Assembly: GCA_036873135.1 (NCBI GenBank)
Contig: JAPTYO010000001.1
Coordinates: 47,851,774 to 47,915,773 of the forward strand
Length of the DNA stretch: 64,000 bases
DNA from: Clarkia xantiana subsp. parviflora
Lineage: Eukaryota; Streptophyta; Magnoliopsida; Myrtales; Onagraceae
Direction: 5' to 3'
Shown here: piece by piece, positions 10,951-22,165 of the stretch
Numbering within the stretch: the first letter of the stretch is position 1
How the letters are laid out: every line of letters starts with the position of its first letter
Program-made: the position numbers and the translations under genes
Notes under the pieces: generated by a model
Told to the model about the DNA's origin: nothing
Databases searched by the model: none
Seen by the model: only the letters and a program-made list of their open reading frames with translations

Positions 10951-11749
10951 TTTTGAACCCTCACCCTATATATTTGTACTCCCTTATACAATTTATTTTT
11001 CCTTTGTATTGTTTCTTCTTGTTTCAAACTAACGTAAAGTAATTTAAGCTTATAAAATTTAGATTTTTTATAGTTAATATATGTTGTTATAATGCTACAA
11101 TTTATGCTTTTTGGAAAATTTTCAGGAATGCCAACTCATTTGAGTACGTTGTGACATAGCAGAAGTTGTATATCAAAAGAAAGGTAACATACTGTTATTT
11201 TTTTACTAAGTATTCTGATTATAATGATACGTATAGTGCAACTATTATGTAAGATATAAAAATAAGAGATTATGATAATTATTTTTGTGCTGAACTAGTG
11301 TAGAAATTATAATGTAATTAAGAAAACGTAATTTTGTATGATTTTTGTTTAAATTTCGAAAATAAGGATTTTCACATATATAGATTATAATTATGTATAT
11401 ATTACAGCTATTATGTGAAATAAAAAAAATAATAGGATATGATGACATTTTTATTGTGATGAAATAATGTAGAAATTATAATGTAAGTAACAAAAATTAA
11501 TTTTTGTTTATTTGTTTTGTATTCTGAAAATTAGAATTTTCACGTATATAGTATGTGAATAAAAAAATGATATATATAGTACAACTATTATGTTAAAAAA
11601 AATATGATAATTTTTGTTTGTACTGAAATAAAGTAGAAATTTTAATTTATTTAACAAAAACAAATTTTGTAAATTAAATTATATTAAAAATCTGTAAAAA
11701 AAAAAATCAATACTTTTTGAGTAGATTAGTACGAATTATTAGTTATTTA
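10951..11749. other. MULE interior, AT-rich
   Basis: No coding signal is seen. Loosely related AT-rich segments (for example GTAGAAATTATAATGTAA at about 11300 and 11470) recur with a period near 170 bp and may be worn repeats. Confidence 0.4.
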
Positions 11750-14165
11750 AGGAAGTCCAATTTCGCAAATGGATCTGAATTTGAAGTGCGGTAGAATTTA
11801 TACGAGCTTGTCAAAGTTTAAAAAAAAAATTAAAAATTAACGTTTGAAATTTGATCTAGGACAACAATTTATTTACAACTACAAATGCAATGAAACTCGA
11901 GATTTATTGAATTTTTATATAATTAACGGTACATTAAATTTTCAAATTTATTTTAAAAATTCGAAACTTAGGGTTTTCAGCATCAAACAGTGTTCAACCC
12001 CCCTAAAACGCAGTGTTCGGGCCAAATCTCAATTTTTTAGAAACATTTAGTAAAATTAGTACGAATTATTAGTTATAAGGGTAGTCCAATTCCGCAAACG
12101 GATACGGATTTGGAGTGCGGTAGAATTTATACAAGTTTGTCAAAGTTTAAAAATAAAAAAAACAACAACAAATTAACATTTGAACTTTGATTTAGGACTA
12201 CCGTTTATTTACACCTACAAATGCAATGCAACTCGAGAATTATTGAATTTATTATACAATTAACAGTATGTAAATTTTTCAATTTTTTTAAAGAATTTCA
12301 AAATTTAGGGTTTTAAGCACCGAATGGTGTTCGGGCCAAATGTCGAATTTTTAGAAAAATTTGAAAAACTTTGTACAAATTATTAGTTATTAGGGAAGTC
12401 CAATTCTGCAAACGGCTCTGAATTTAGAGTGCCGTTGAATTTATACGAGCTTGTCAAAGTTTAAAAAAAAAACACAAATTAACGTCTGAAATTTGATTTA
12501 GGACTACCGTTTATTTACAACTACAAATGCAATGAAACTCGATAATTATTGAATTTGTTATACAATTAACAGTATGTAAATTTTTCAAATTTTTTTTAAG
12601 AATTTCAAAATTTAGGTTTTCAGCACCGAACGGTGTTCATCCCCCCTAAAATGCATTGTTCGAGCCAAATGTCGAATTTTTAGAAAAATTTGAAAAAATT
12701 AGTACAAATTATTAGCTATTAGGGAAGTCCAATTCTGCAAACGGATCTGAATTTAGAGTGCCGTAGAATTTATACGAGCTTGTCAAAGTTTAAAAAAAAA
12801 ACACAAATTAACGTCTGAAATTTGATTTAGGACTACCGTTTATTTACAACTCCAAATGCAATGAAACTCGAGAATTATTGAATTTATTATTCAATTAACA
12901 CTATGTAAATTTTTCAATTTTTTTGAGAATTTCAAAATTTAGGGTTTTCCGCATCGAAGGGTGTTCGACCCCCTTAAAACGCAGTGTTCGGGCCAAATGT
13001 CGAATTTTTAGAAAAATTTGAAAAAATTAGTACAAATTATTAGTTATTAGGGAAGTCCAATTCTGCAAACGGATCTGAAGTTAGAGTGCCGTAGAATTTA
13101 TACGAGCTTGTCAAAGTTTAAAAAAAAACCCAAATTAACGTCTGAAATTTGATTTAGGACTACCGCTTATTTACAACTCCAAATGCAATGAAACTCGAGA
13201 ATTATTGAATTTATTATTCAATTAACAGTATGTAAATTTTTCAATTTTTTTTGAGAATTTCAAAATTTAGGGTTTTCCGCACCGAAGGGTGTTCGACCCC
13301 CTTAAAACGCAGTGTTCGGGCCAAATGTCGAATTTTTAGAAAAATTTGAAAAAATTAGTACAAATTATTAGTTATTAGGGAAGTCCAATTCTGCAAACGG
13401 ATTTGAATTTAGAGTGCCGTAGAATTTATACGAGCTTGTCAAAGTTTAAAAAAAACCCAAATTAACGTCTGAAATTTGATTTAGGACTACCGCTTATTTA
13501 CAATAATGAATGCAATGAAACTCGAGAATTATTGAATTTATTATTCAATTAACAGTATGTAAATTTTTCAATTTTTTTTGAGAATTTCAAAATTTAGGGT
13601 TTTCCGCACCGAAGGGTGTTCGACCCCCTTAAAACGCAGTGTTCGGGCCAAATGTCGAATTTTTAGAAAAATTTGAAAAAATTAGTACAAATTATTAGTT
13701 ATTAGGGAAGTCCAATTCTGCAAACGGATCTGAATTTAGAGTGCCGTAGAATTTATATGAGCTTGTCAAAGTTAAAAAAAAAACACAAATTAACGTCTGA
13801 AATTTGATTTAGGACTACCGCTTATTTACAACTCCAAATGCAATGAAACTCGAGAATTATTGAATTTATTATTCAATTAACAGTATGTAAATTTTTCAAT
13901 TTTTTTTAGAATTTCAAAATTTAGGGTTTTCCGCACCGAAGGGTGTTCGACCCCCTTAAAACGCAGTGTTCGGGCCAAATGTCGAATTTTTAGAAAAATT
14001 TGAAAAAATTAGTACAAATTATTAGTTATTAGGGAAGTCCAATTCTGCAAACGGATCTGAATTTAGAGTGCCGTAGAATTTATACGAGCTTGTCAAAGTT
14101 TAAAAAAAAACACAAATTAACGTCTGAAATTTGATTTAGGACTACCGCTTATTTACAACTCCAAA
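11750..14165 (+). repeat. 328-bp tandem repeat, eight copies
   Basis: The marker GGGAAGTCCAATTCTGCAAA (or a variant) recurs at about 11750, 12078, 12393, 12722, 13050, 13378, 13705 and 14032, a period of 315-329 bp. The right-hand copies are nearly identical and the two left-most are the most diverged. The last copy breaks off at about 14165, inside the 3' end of the PMD coding sequence. Confidence 0.93.
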
Positions 14166-16175
14166 TGCACACGTCCAGATCTTCGATAAAATATAAATAT
14201 TGCAGTGGCACCAACGATCCGTTGGAGTCTGCGAATAAAACTGTCCCTAAGAGACACAATATATACGCTCTTGCTCTCTTTTCTGCTTCTTCATCATCGT
14301 CTGTTAAGAACTGAGGATGGTTTTTTTCTTTCAAGAAAGTGTTCTTCAACCAGCTGCACTTGAGATCACATGTCCCTTTGATTAATTTGTTGGCAGGCGG
14401 TTGTTCACCAAACAAACGCTGGAAAACAGATAGAGTGTGATTTTTCATAAATCCCGCAACTGAAACTTCGGGATCTAATACAATTCCATCTCTGTAATGG
14501 TCTGATATCGGCGGACCATCTATCCTTAACCCCAAGATCATCGCCACATCCTTCAGAGTAATCGTCATTTCACCTGTAGGAAGATGAAAACTGTGGGTTT
14601 CTGGTCGCCACCTCTCCGCTAAAGCATGCATCATTCCAACATCTACCTCAATACGAGATGTCAATTCTGCATCAAGAAAGCCCGCCCGGTTGACGAACCC
14701 CGCAGTTCGTTCGTCTATCTCCCACAATTTTGCACATCTAAAGTGTGACTCGGGCCACGGAGTCTCGATCTATCAACATGAAACTATTCGTTATTAGTTA
14801 AAAATAATTAATTCGTCAATTTTATTTTCAAAGTTTTTTCAATGTAAAAATATTTCTTCAATAATGTCCAATATCTATTTTTCATAATTCTAATTTCTCT
14901 ATTTAAAATCAACATTTAAAAATACTATCAAATTTCATAAATACTTTTAATATATTATAACACTCTAATTTATGTTTTTATATTCAAAATGTAAAAAAAA
15001 AAAAAAAAGTCTAATCTAATCTCTATTTTTAAATCCAGTTTTTAATTTTATTTGAGAGTTTATTTATTTATTTTTTTTTCTACAGAACTCGTAGAAACCC
15101 TATTTGAAAACGCTATAAATTCGACATTTTAAATAAAAAACTTTCAAAATTTTCGTAAATTATGTCAACACTTAATAGCACAGTAATATCTATTTTTAAG
15201 TAGAAATTTAAAAAAATAACCGTTTAATCTCTATTTTTCAATAATGTTATTTTTAATTTGAATTTTTTTTACTATTTCTAGAATAATTTGAACATTTGAA
15301 AACCCAATAATTTTAAATTTTTTCTCGTATTTAATAAGAAACCATGAAAATTCGTAATTAATTTCAAAATTTAATAGCACCATAATTTCTATTTTTATTT
15401 TATTTTTTAATATAGAGATTAAAAAAAAAATCTAATCTATATTTTTCAGTTTGCTTTTTTTAATTTGAATTTTTTTTAACTTCTAATATAATTTCGAAAT
15501 TGGAAAACCAAATATTTTTATTTTGTATTTAAATAAGAAATTAAAAAAAACTATTAAATTTCGTAATTACGGTTAACATTTAATAACACACTAATTGGAA
15601 CCGTAAGACAATAATGAACATTTTTTTTTTCAATTTGGAAATTGTTTTTACATAATTTCGACAATAATTTCAAACTATCTAAAATCGCTGATTTGTTATT
15701 TAAATTTCTAATTAAAATTTTAATTAATAGTCTAAAATTTCAAAAATAATTTTCTACATTTTAAAGCACATTAATTTTAATTTATGATTTCTAATTTTAA
15801 ATTGGACATTTATAAAGAAATTGTCAAATTTCAAAATTTAAAAACAAAACTCAGTAATTTCTTCTTTTTAAATTTCGATTTTCAATTTTTTTTTTCAAAA
15901 TTATAAAAATACTTTTATTTCGAACGAAAAAAAAACATCTACTTTCGTATCAATAACATATTTATTTGGCATTGTACTCTATTTACGCAATTTAATCTAT
16001 GTATCAATATAAACATTTATATTTATAGAGAAAATAGAAAATTTACCGTGTCCGTGTGGACAAAACTAGCCATGTGTACGTTATTCATGTAGAGCACGGT
16101 ATTATCTCCTAGTTCATTGCCAAAACTCATCATTCTTCTTGAACCGGAAGAACTGCCTTCACCATGGTAAGCCAT
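14149..16175 (-). CDS. Plant mobile domain (PMD) protein, two exons, C-terminally truncated
   Basis: Exon 1 is 16175-16047 (ATG, MAYHGEGSSSGSRRMM..., 43 codons) and ends at a GTAAAT donor. Exon 2 is 14769-14149, starts after a GATAG acceptor and continues in frame as IETPWPESHFRCAKLWEIDE. The block WRPETHSFHLPTGEMTITL, followed by KDVAMILGLRIDG, is the hallmark of the plant mobile domain. That domain is known from the silencing proteins MAIN and MAIL1 and from transposons. The reading frame runs straight into the 328-bp repeat after DLDVCIW and stops a few codons later, so the C-terminal half of the usual domain is missing. It may be a captured host gene or a gene native to this MULE type. 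Its function is unknown, and the truncation argues for loss of activity. Confidence 0.8.
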
Positions 16176-16299
16176 TCCCCTTGAAAATTTAAGATTGAAA
16201 ATATAACTCCTTTTATAAGTAAAATGATGAGAGAATTATATTTTTACTAAGGCATAGAATTGGGGTTCTTATAGAAAATAGGAGGAGAAGGGAAGAAGA

Positions 16300-16396
16300 T
16301 GGGAAGGTGGAAAAAAATTAGGGTTAGGGGTATAGTGGGGGGAGGGGCGGCTGGAATTAGGGTTAGGGGTATAGTGGGGGGAGGGGCGGCTGGTTT
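16300..16396 (+). repeat. Two tandem copies of a GGGG-rich 43-bp unit
   Basis: ATTAGGGTTAGGGGTATAG followed by GGGGGGAGGGGCGGCTGG occurs twice, just inside the right TIR. The G runs could form G-quadruplexes on the plus strand. Confidence 0.8.
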
Positions 16397-16412
16397 CTTC
16401 TTGTGAAACCAG

Positions 16413-16721
16413 CCGTCCTGTCCCGCTGGTATTACCAGCGGGACGGGGAACCCGACAAAACGGGTTCCCCTAGGCGCAGGCGCGCATGCCTGCACCTAGG
16501 GGAACCCGTTTTGTCGGGTTCCCGTCCCGCTGGTATTATCAGCGGGACAGTAGCCACGCGGGATGACAGATCATCCCGCGTGGCAGTCAGCGGGACAGGT
16601 CATGTCCCGCTGACCGTCCCGCTGATAATATCAGCGGGACGGGGCATTTTCATAAATGCCCCATTCCGAGGGGCATTTTTCAAATTCGAACTTCGCAGGG
16701 GGGCAGTTTCATAAATTTTCC
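16413..16721 (-). repeat. MULE right terminal inverted repeat
   Basis: This is the reverse complement of 10530-10834, with the same nested palindromes. The two TIRs differ at scattered bases, including one extra G in the terminal G run and T/C changes in the central palindrome. Confidence 0.9.
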
Positions 16722-16730
16722 GAATAATTT
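16722..16730. repeat. Target site duplication, right copy
   Basis: GAATAATTT matches the left copy at 10521-10529 without mismatch. Confidence 0.9.
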
Positions 16731-16796
16731 AGTGTATGAGGGGAAAGAATCAGTCATTCATTGGATACGTCTTCTGGAGTAACTTTTGGATAAGAA

Positions 16797-17150
16797 CATC
16801 CACAGTGGTATTACATTGAATATGGGTTCAAATACTCTTTTTTTATATAGTATTTTTTAAAAATGACTTATACCTATTTTTACATAACATATTCCTTAAA
16901 TTTAAGAAATGCACTATGTATTACATAATCAACTTTTAATTATAAATTAATTTATTTATAATTAATGCTAATATCCTATGGGTGATTGTTAGAAAAATTA
17001 CTAGTAAAATATATTTAAAGAATGTAGTTAAGTAAAACTATTGGAGAGCAAAAATTGTTTTTGTGTGTTTTACTATACGTATTACTTAAATTGTACATAA
17101 ATATCTACGTGACAACTTTAAAGAATAATATGTATAACCATTGTGGATGC
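16797..17150. mobile_element. MITE-like element
   Basis: The ends CATCCACAGTGGT and ACCATTGTGGATG form a short imperfect inverted repeat. The interior is AT-rich and non-coding. A diverged relative lies at about 31600-31890 and shares ACATAACAYATTCCTTAAAT and CACTATGTATTACATAATCA. The superfamily (hAT or PIF type) is not settled because I could not fix a target duplication. Confidence 0.6.
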
Positions 17151-17169
17151 GGGTACTAGTTAAAGAATA

Positions 17170-17515
17170 CTTACTTATATGATCTGACTTTAAAGTTTCA
17201 GGTTTAAAACCTCTCCGAGAGTTATTTCTCAATGACCAGATTAAAATATCAGGTCTCACATGGTTACATACCGATTAGATATAAAAGGATGTGAGTAGAA
17301 CTTAGCTTAACAGGCTGGTATATTGAATATACTATGATGTTTGTGGGGCTACATTGACGAATCAGTGCATGCGCTAGCTAATTGTTCACAATGTATGATC
17401 AGAAAGATCTTCAAACCATGAAATGAGAGTCCAAATATTACGTAACTGGATGAATTTAGAGTCACAGCAAGTAATAGACTCATTTTTGTTAAAAAAAAAA
17501 AAAAAAAAACCTTTT
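17170..17515 (+). mobile_element. SINE-like retroposon, copy 1
   Basis: This segment and 30265-30585 align along their whole length, sharing for example GTGGGGCTACRTTGACGA, CAGTGCATGCGCT and ATTACGTAA. Both end in a poly(A) run (17491-17509 here). A B-box-like GGTTTAAAACC lies near the 5' end. A tRNA-derived SINE is the simplest reading. Boundaries are approximate. Confidence 0.5.
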
Positions 17516-17519
17516 CCCG

Positions 17520-18525
17520 GGAAAGACAATTATAATATGTATCCAATTAAGGGGAACAACACCTTTGTTCAAGTTTAGATTTCATTTGAAAGATACGCGC
17601 AACTCTTGAAACTGAAATTACATTACGATTTATGGTAAGATCTTTCTTTTTTTGTTAAATCGAATATAAGTTGATTAATTAAACTGTTAAAGGATTTGGT
17701 ATCTCGTGGGCAAACAAATAAAGCCTGTAGGAAATACATTATTTGGATGACTTAAATCATAATACTCCAAACTAAAATTATAAAAATATTTATTTGCTAA
17801 AAAAAGTTTGTAAATCAATGATTTTTCTATCATATTGTGAAGCATTGTGATTTTATTTTTTACTACTAGGGTGGACTTTATTATAACATATGTAAAATTT
17901 TAAAAATATGAATTTGTTTAATCACACCTAATTTGTATCAATCATTTTGGAGCATAATAGAAAGACTCGTAAATCAAGAAACTTAGAGAAGAGTAGAGGT
18001 GTCATTTTGGGTAAAGAAACTAAACTTTAAGAGGAAATGTGTCATTTTGAGAAAAGAAATCGAACTTAACCGCACGTTTATTTAGAAGATTATAGGAGAA
18101 ATGTGATATGAATTCAGAATTATAAAAAAAAAAAATATTTAGTTGTAAATAATATTTTTTACTAAGATTATGAATTTCACCATTACAAATAATAATCGTT
18201 ATTAATTCTCTCACTAAAAATATCAATCACATTTCCTTTTTTTCTTTTTTCGGATGGAGTGGTTCTATGGATGTCTATCAGGAATGCAACACTTATAGCA
18301 CGTTCACTCTACATTTAAAATGATTTTCACTTTCATTGTGTCAGTCCGTAAAAGGTAAAATACAAACTATGAATATTTTTCATTTTAAATTTTTTGTAAA
18401 ATCTGAACTTCTAATATATGTGGTTACAGATAAAACATTATATTTTATTCACACTTTTCATTCCTATTCATATTAAATATTTTATATTCCTTATTCAGTG
18501 TAAAGTGTAAACTAGAAATGGAAAG
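17520..18525. other. AT-rich intergenic DNA
   Basis: I see no gene or repeat structure that I can support. Confidence 0.5.
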
Positions 18526-18526
18526 A

Positions 18527-18529
<3 letters not shown>

Positions 18530-18592
<63 letters not shown>
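18530..18592. repeat. (AT)n microsatellite
   Basis: Uninterrupted TA dinucleotides over about 60 bases. Confidence 0.97.
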
Positions 18593-18594
<2 letters not shown>

Positions 18595-19333
18595 TGCTTT
18601 AATGATAAATATTTTCTTGCAACTCCCCTGTCAATCCCTCAACACCTTTCGGTAGTTTTTTATTTTTTATTTCATAGGAAATTAGGAATTCACTCGAATT
18701 GTTTTGTGGTAAAAAATGAATTAGATTAGAGATATTAAACTTCATTACCAAAAAAAAAAAAAATAATAAACTTTTCAGTATAGGGCCCACATATCACTTC
18801 CACGTGGACTCATTCAAATGGCTAGGATTCATCTTCTTGGCTAATGGATGTTCATATTTTCTTTCAATTCTTACCAAAAAAATATTTTCTTTCAAGAAGT
18901 AGGTAGATAGCAATAAGGGATAGGTGGATATCCCTTTCCTGATTACATTGATCCAAATCCCGATTATTTAGTTCAAATTGGTTTTCTATCGCTCAAAATT
19001 CTAATTTAATGTAAATATATATTGTAATATTATGTATTCACAATTTACATTCACAGTTTCACACGATGTATTTCTTATACCAATTGCATTTGTAACGAAA
19101 GTAACACCATTCATAATATGTTTTTTTTATTGCGTTTTTTATTTGCTACGCAGTCCTAAGAGTTCCAAAAATAACACTCATAATATGTGTATTCCACCAC
19201 ATTTAGACTATATGTAACTCGTAGAGAGTAAAGTTCTAAACACAAATTTTTTTAGTACTCTGAAGTCTGAACATAAATAAATGTTTTCATTATTAGAATT
19301 TTAGCATAATTTGAACTCACACTAACAATTTAG
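18593..19333. other. AT-rich intergenic DNA
   Basis: No supported feature is seen up to the target duplication of the next LTR element. Confidence 0.5.
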
Positions 19334-19338
19334 GGCAA
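19334..19338. repeat. Target site duplication GGCAA, left
   Basis: The same five bases occur at 30059-30063, next to the right LTR. Confidence 0.9.
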
Positions 19339-20129
19339 TGATGGATATACGCATGATTCGGGCTCGGTCTTAATTATTCGGACCTCATACACGCGCAAGA
19401 CCCTTTACGATTCCCCAATTTCGAGCTAACCGGGGAAACCGGGCAAGTCGCGAATTTGCCCGACATCCCCGGGGGGCTTACCTGGAAAATTCCGGGTAAG
19501 CCCCAGCTTACCCGGAATTCCGGGTAAGCTCAACACCCGGGGGGTGTCGCGTACACCCCCCATTTCGTCCCGAACGTATGGGAGACCCGATTTTTTAACT
19601 AACTCCTATGTGTCCGAGACCTATGTTTCAAAGGCGCGCGCGTCTCGTTCGTGACAGCCGCCTGAGACGCGCGTTAGAGTCCTTTTTCCCAAAGCTCTCC
19701 CCTGCATCCCGGTTCACATTTCCACATCGAACCGGGTCAAAACCGGTTTACGGTCCAAGGTTGCCTATAAATAGCCACCTTGGGGGTAAACATTTTCAAG
19801 TCAATTCAAAAGTCACTTTGGGTGAGAATGGGAAAAGCTCTGACTTCTCTCTAGAAAACCCTCTCTTTCTCTCTCTAGAAGCCGACTAATGTTGATCGTC
19901 GGAGCGAGCGCACCAAGCACCCCCCCCCCCTCTCCACGGGGACTGCTTGGTAATGCTCCCTTCGCAGGGGCAGACAGACGATCTTCCAGAGAGCCCAAAG
20001 GACTTACCGCCGTTCAGAAGACGAAGCTAAGGCCCGCACGCGACTTTAGAGAACGGACTTGGCTCGCACCCAACCCGAAGACTTCGACGAGTTATTCAGC
20101 GGGCAACCCGCAATAACTTGGTCGAAACA
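19339..20129 (+). repeat. 5' LTR of element B
   Basis: 791 bp, TG...CA. It contains a palindrome-rich U3 segment (GGAATTCC within TTACCCGGAATTCCGGGTAA near 19504-19530) and a TATA box at 19766-19774. A C-rich stretch lies between GCACCAAGCA and TGCTTGGT, which can pair as a stem (about 19909-19952). Confidence 0.95.
19766..19774 (+). promoter_or_regulatory. TATA box in 5' LTR B
   Basis: TATAAATAG in the context GCCTATAAATAGCC. An identical copy in the 3' LTR is at 29692-29700. Confidence 0.75.
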
Positions 20130-20131
20130 CT

Positions 20132-20146
20132 TGGCGCCGTCTGCGG
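20132..20146 (+). promoter_or_regulatory. Primer-binding site of element B
   Basis: TGGCGCCGTCTGCGG starts two bases after the LTR. TGGCGCC plus the next bases is the usual tRNA-CCA-complement start in Tat/Athila-type elements. Which tRNA is used was not determined, though the first nine bases fit plant tRNA-Asp. Confidence 0.8.
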
Positions 20147-20167
20147 ATCACCCACAGGACCAACAGC

Positions 20168-22165
20168 ATGGCAAGCAACGAGCAGCCACCGCCGACTAAG
20201 ACGAAGAGAAGAGGACCAGGACGTCCAAGGAAAACACCGGCCCCGGAGTCAAGCATGAGATCTCCTCCGCAGAGAAACCCCCCGCAGAGCCAAGGCGAGG
20301 CCTCAGTCGCCTCGTCCATGCCAACAAGAAGCGCACACTCTCGGAGTAACGCGCAAGGGGGCACACAGCAAACCAACGCTCCTCCAGGCTTCGCCCATCA
20401 AACCTTCAACACGCAGGAGCAACCATATGGAATGCCAAACGCTGGAGCATACAACCAGGCACCAGGGGCACAGACTGCACCTACAGTCACCCCGGAAATG
20501 ATGGCAGCACTCGAACAGCTGCTTCATCTGAGAGAGGCATTGCGCAACCAAGGATACGGGGCGCCACCACCCCCTCCTGCGCAACAAGCAAATATGCCCC
20601 CGCCACCAAGGCAGGCGCCTCCAATGAATGCACCTCAGCAGAGAGGGCCTACAATCTCAAAAACCCCGACCTTTCACGGGAACGCACAGCAAAGCAGGCA
20701 GTTCCCCCAACAAGGGACAAGACAGGAGCTCTCACATTCCCAAACACCTTACCAAGCAGGGCCATTCAATGAAGGAGCCTGGAGGCAGCCGTCTCAAACA
20801 TTCCAGGGATATCAAGGTGGATATTCTCAGTACAACCCGACGCAGGCGCAATTTCCCCAACAAGGCGCAAGCATGGGACAAGAAGCATACCCCCCAAATC
20901 AGGGTAACCCAGTCACCGGGCTGACGGAGGAGATGCTTGAAAAGCTGATCGAAAAGAAGATAAAGCAAAGGAAAATGAAAGGGATGAACACATTGGTGGA
21001 CACCACATCCCACCCTTTCACTGACGAGCTGGTGTACAGTCGCGTCCCAGACGCACTGTATAATCTAAGACCGGAAAAGTACCGAGGCAAGGGAGACCCG
21101 ATAGAGCATGTGCAGCAGCATGAAGTAATGCTTTTGGGAAGGACAGACAACCCTCACCACATAGCCATGACGTTCCCCCAAACGTTAGGCGGACCAGCCG
21201 CACACTGGCTCTTCTCCCTGCCAAAGAAAAGCATAGACTCGTGGCAGTCCCTCAAAGAAAAGTTCATCCAACGTTACATGGGAGAACGTTCGATTATCAA
21301 AGGATCAAATGCCTTGGATGACGTCAAGCAAGAGTGGAATGAGTCCCTCGCAAGCTATTACATCCGATTTAATCAAAACATCTCGGAAATCCAAACGAAC
21401 ATCGCAGAGATAGAAATCATCCATGCCTTTGTCAGAAACCTGGGTAGGCACGGGTACGACTTGGGCCAAAAGCTTTCTACAAGACCGGCGGAAACAATGG
21501 AAGAACTCGTGGCAAGAGTAAAAGAGTACATCGACGCTGAGCATTACAAAATGACAGCACGGGACAAGTGGGGTAAGCCCGGCAACAAGAAAGATGAAAG
21601 TAAGCCAGGCCCCCCGAAGCAGAACCAAACCCCCCAACAAAAACAGTGGACTCCGCCCCAGAAGAGAACATTCAACATTGAAGAAGACAAGAATCCAGAC
21701 GTCAGCACCATTGAGCTAATCCCTTTGAACACTCCCCTGAGTGTCATACTGAAAGAAATGAAAGAACAAAACCTCTGGAAAGAGCCATTCGGTTTCAAAA
21801 AAGGCCAGCTAGGGAAGGAGCAAGACAAGTGGTGTGAAAGCCACGAAGTCAACGGCCATGAAACAGACGACTGTAGAAGCCTTAAGTTCCAAATCAATCG
21901 AATCATACAAGAAGGCGGACTTAAGCACTACGTCGACCAGGGGGGAAAGATTGAGAAGGTGAAAAGAAAATTCACGCCAAAGGAGAAAGGAAAAGAGAAG
22001 ACCAATGACAACCCCCTCCTAAAAAGAGGGGAGTTATTAATGTCATTCATGGTGGTCCAGCTGCAGGAGGACAAGTCTCCAACACAAGGGATGTATACGC
22101 TGCGCAGGCAAGCACACTCCCCAAGTATGGGAAAAGAAAGAAACCAGAAGAGGAGGACCCCGTGA
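20168..22165 (+). CDS. Gag polyprotein of element B
   Basis: 665 codons from the ATG at 20168, 38 bases after the 5' LTR. The N-terminal 230 residues are rich in Pro, Gln and Gly. A retrotransposon Gag domain follows at about residues 295-450 (motifs GPAAHWLFSLP, SWQSLKEKFIQRY, ESLASYYIRFN). A variant zinc knuckle WCESHEVNGHETDDC (C-x2-H-x4-H-x4-C) lies near residues 554-568. Gag packages the element RNA. After codon ~615 the reading frame departs from the conserved one: GVINVIHGGPAAGG, which belongs before the protease, is encoded in the -1 frame. The last ~45 residues here are therefore out of frame, and the Gag-protease join needs a frameshift or has suffered an indel. Confidence 0.9.
   Translation: MASNEQPPPTKTKRRGPGRPRKTPAPESSMRSPPQRNPPQSQGEASVASSMPTRSAHSRSNAQGGTQQTNAPPGFAHQTFNTQEQPYGMPNAGAYNQAPGAQTAPTVTPEMMAALEQLLHLREALRNQGYGAPPPPPAQQANMPPPPRQAPPMNAPQQRGPTISKTPTFHGNAQQSRQFPQQGTRQELSHSQTPYQAGPFNEGAWRQPSQTFQGYQGGYSQYNPTQAQFPQQGASMGQEAYPPNQGNPVTGLTEEMLEKLIEKKIKQRKMKGMNTLVDTTSHPFTDELVYSRVPDALYNLRPEKYRGKGDPIEHVQQHEVMLLGRTDNPHHIAMTFPQTLGGPAAHWLFSLPKKSIDSWQSLKEKFIQRYMGERSIIKGSNALDDVKQEWNESLASYYIRFNQNISEIQTNIAEIEIIHAFVRNLGRHGYDLGQKLSTRPAETMEELVARVKEYIDAEHYKMTARDKWGKPGNKKDESKPGPPKQNQTPQQKQWTPPQKRTFNIEEDKNPDVSTIELIPLNTPLSVILKEMKEQNLWKEPFGFKKGQLGKEQDKWCESHEVNGHETDDCRSLKFQINRIIQEGGLKHYVDQGGKIEKVKRKFTPKEKGKEKTNDNPLLKRGELLMSFMVVQLQEDKSPTQGMYTLRRQAHSPSMGKERNQKRRTP

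Larger units (their letters stand above)
10530..16721. mobile_element. Complete Mutator-like element (MULE) carrying a plant mobile domain gene
   Basis: The left end, starting GGAAAATTTATGAAACTGCC, is the reverse complement of the right end at 16721. The nine bases GAATAATTT occur directly outside both ends (10521-10529 and 16722-16730), a perfect 9-bp target site duplication as expected for Mutator-like transposons. Terminal inverted repeats run about 305 bp. Inside are a 328-bp tandem array and a two-exon minus-strand PMD gene. No MuDR-type transposase is visible, so the element is non-autonomous. Confidence 0.9.

Noticed and set aside
10512..11042. ORFs inside the MULE left TIR
   Set aside because: They mirror ORFs in the right TIR and follow from the palindromic GC-rich sequence. 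No domain is visible.
12290..13960. TTTAGGG, the plant telomere motif, recurring
   Set aside because: It occurs once per 328-bp unit in an AT-rich context and never in tandem, so it is not interstitial telomere DNA.
20092..21906. Minus-strand ORFs opposite gag
   Set aside because: They are shadows of the Gag frame. The real antisense gene is at 25044-27376.
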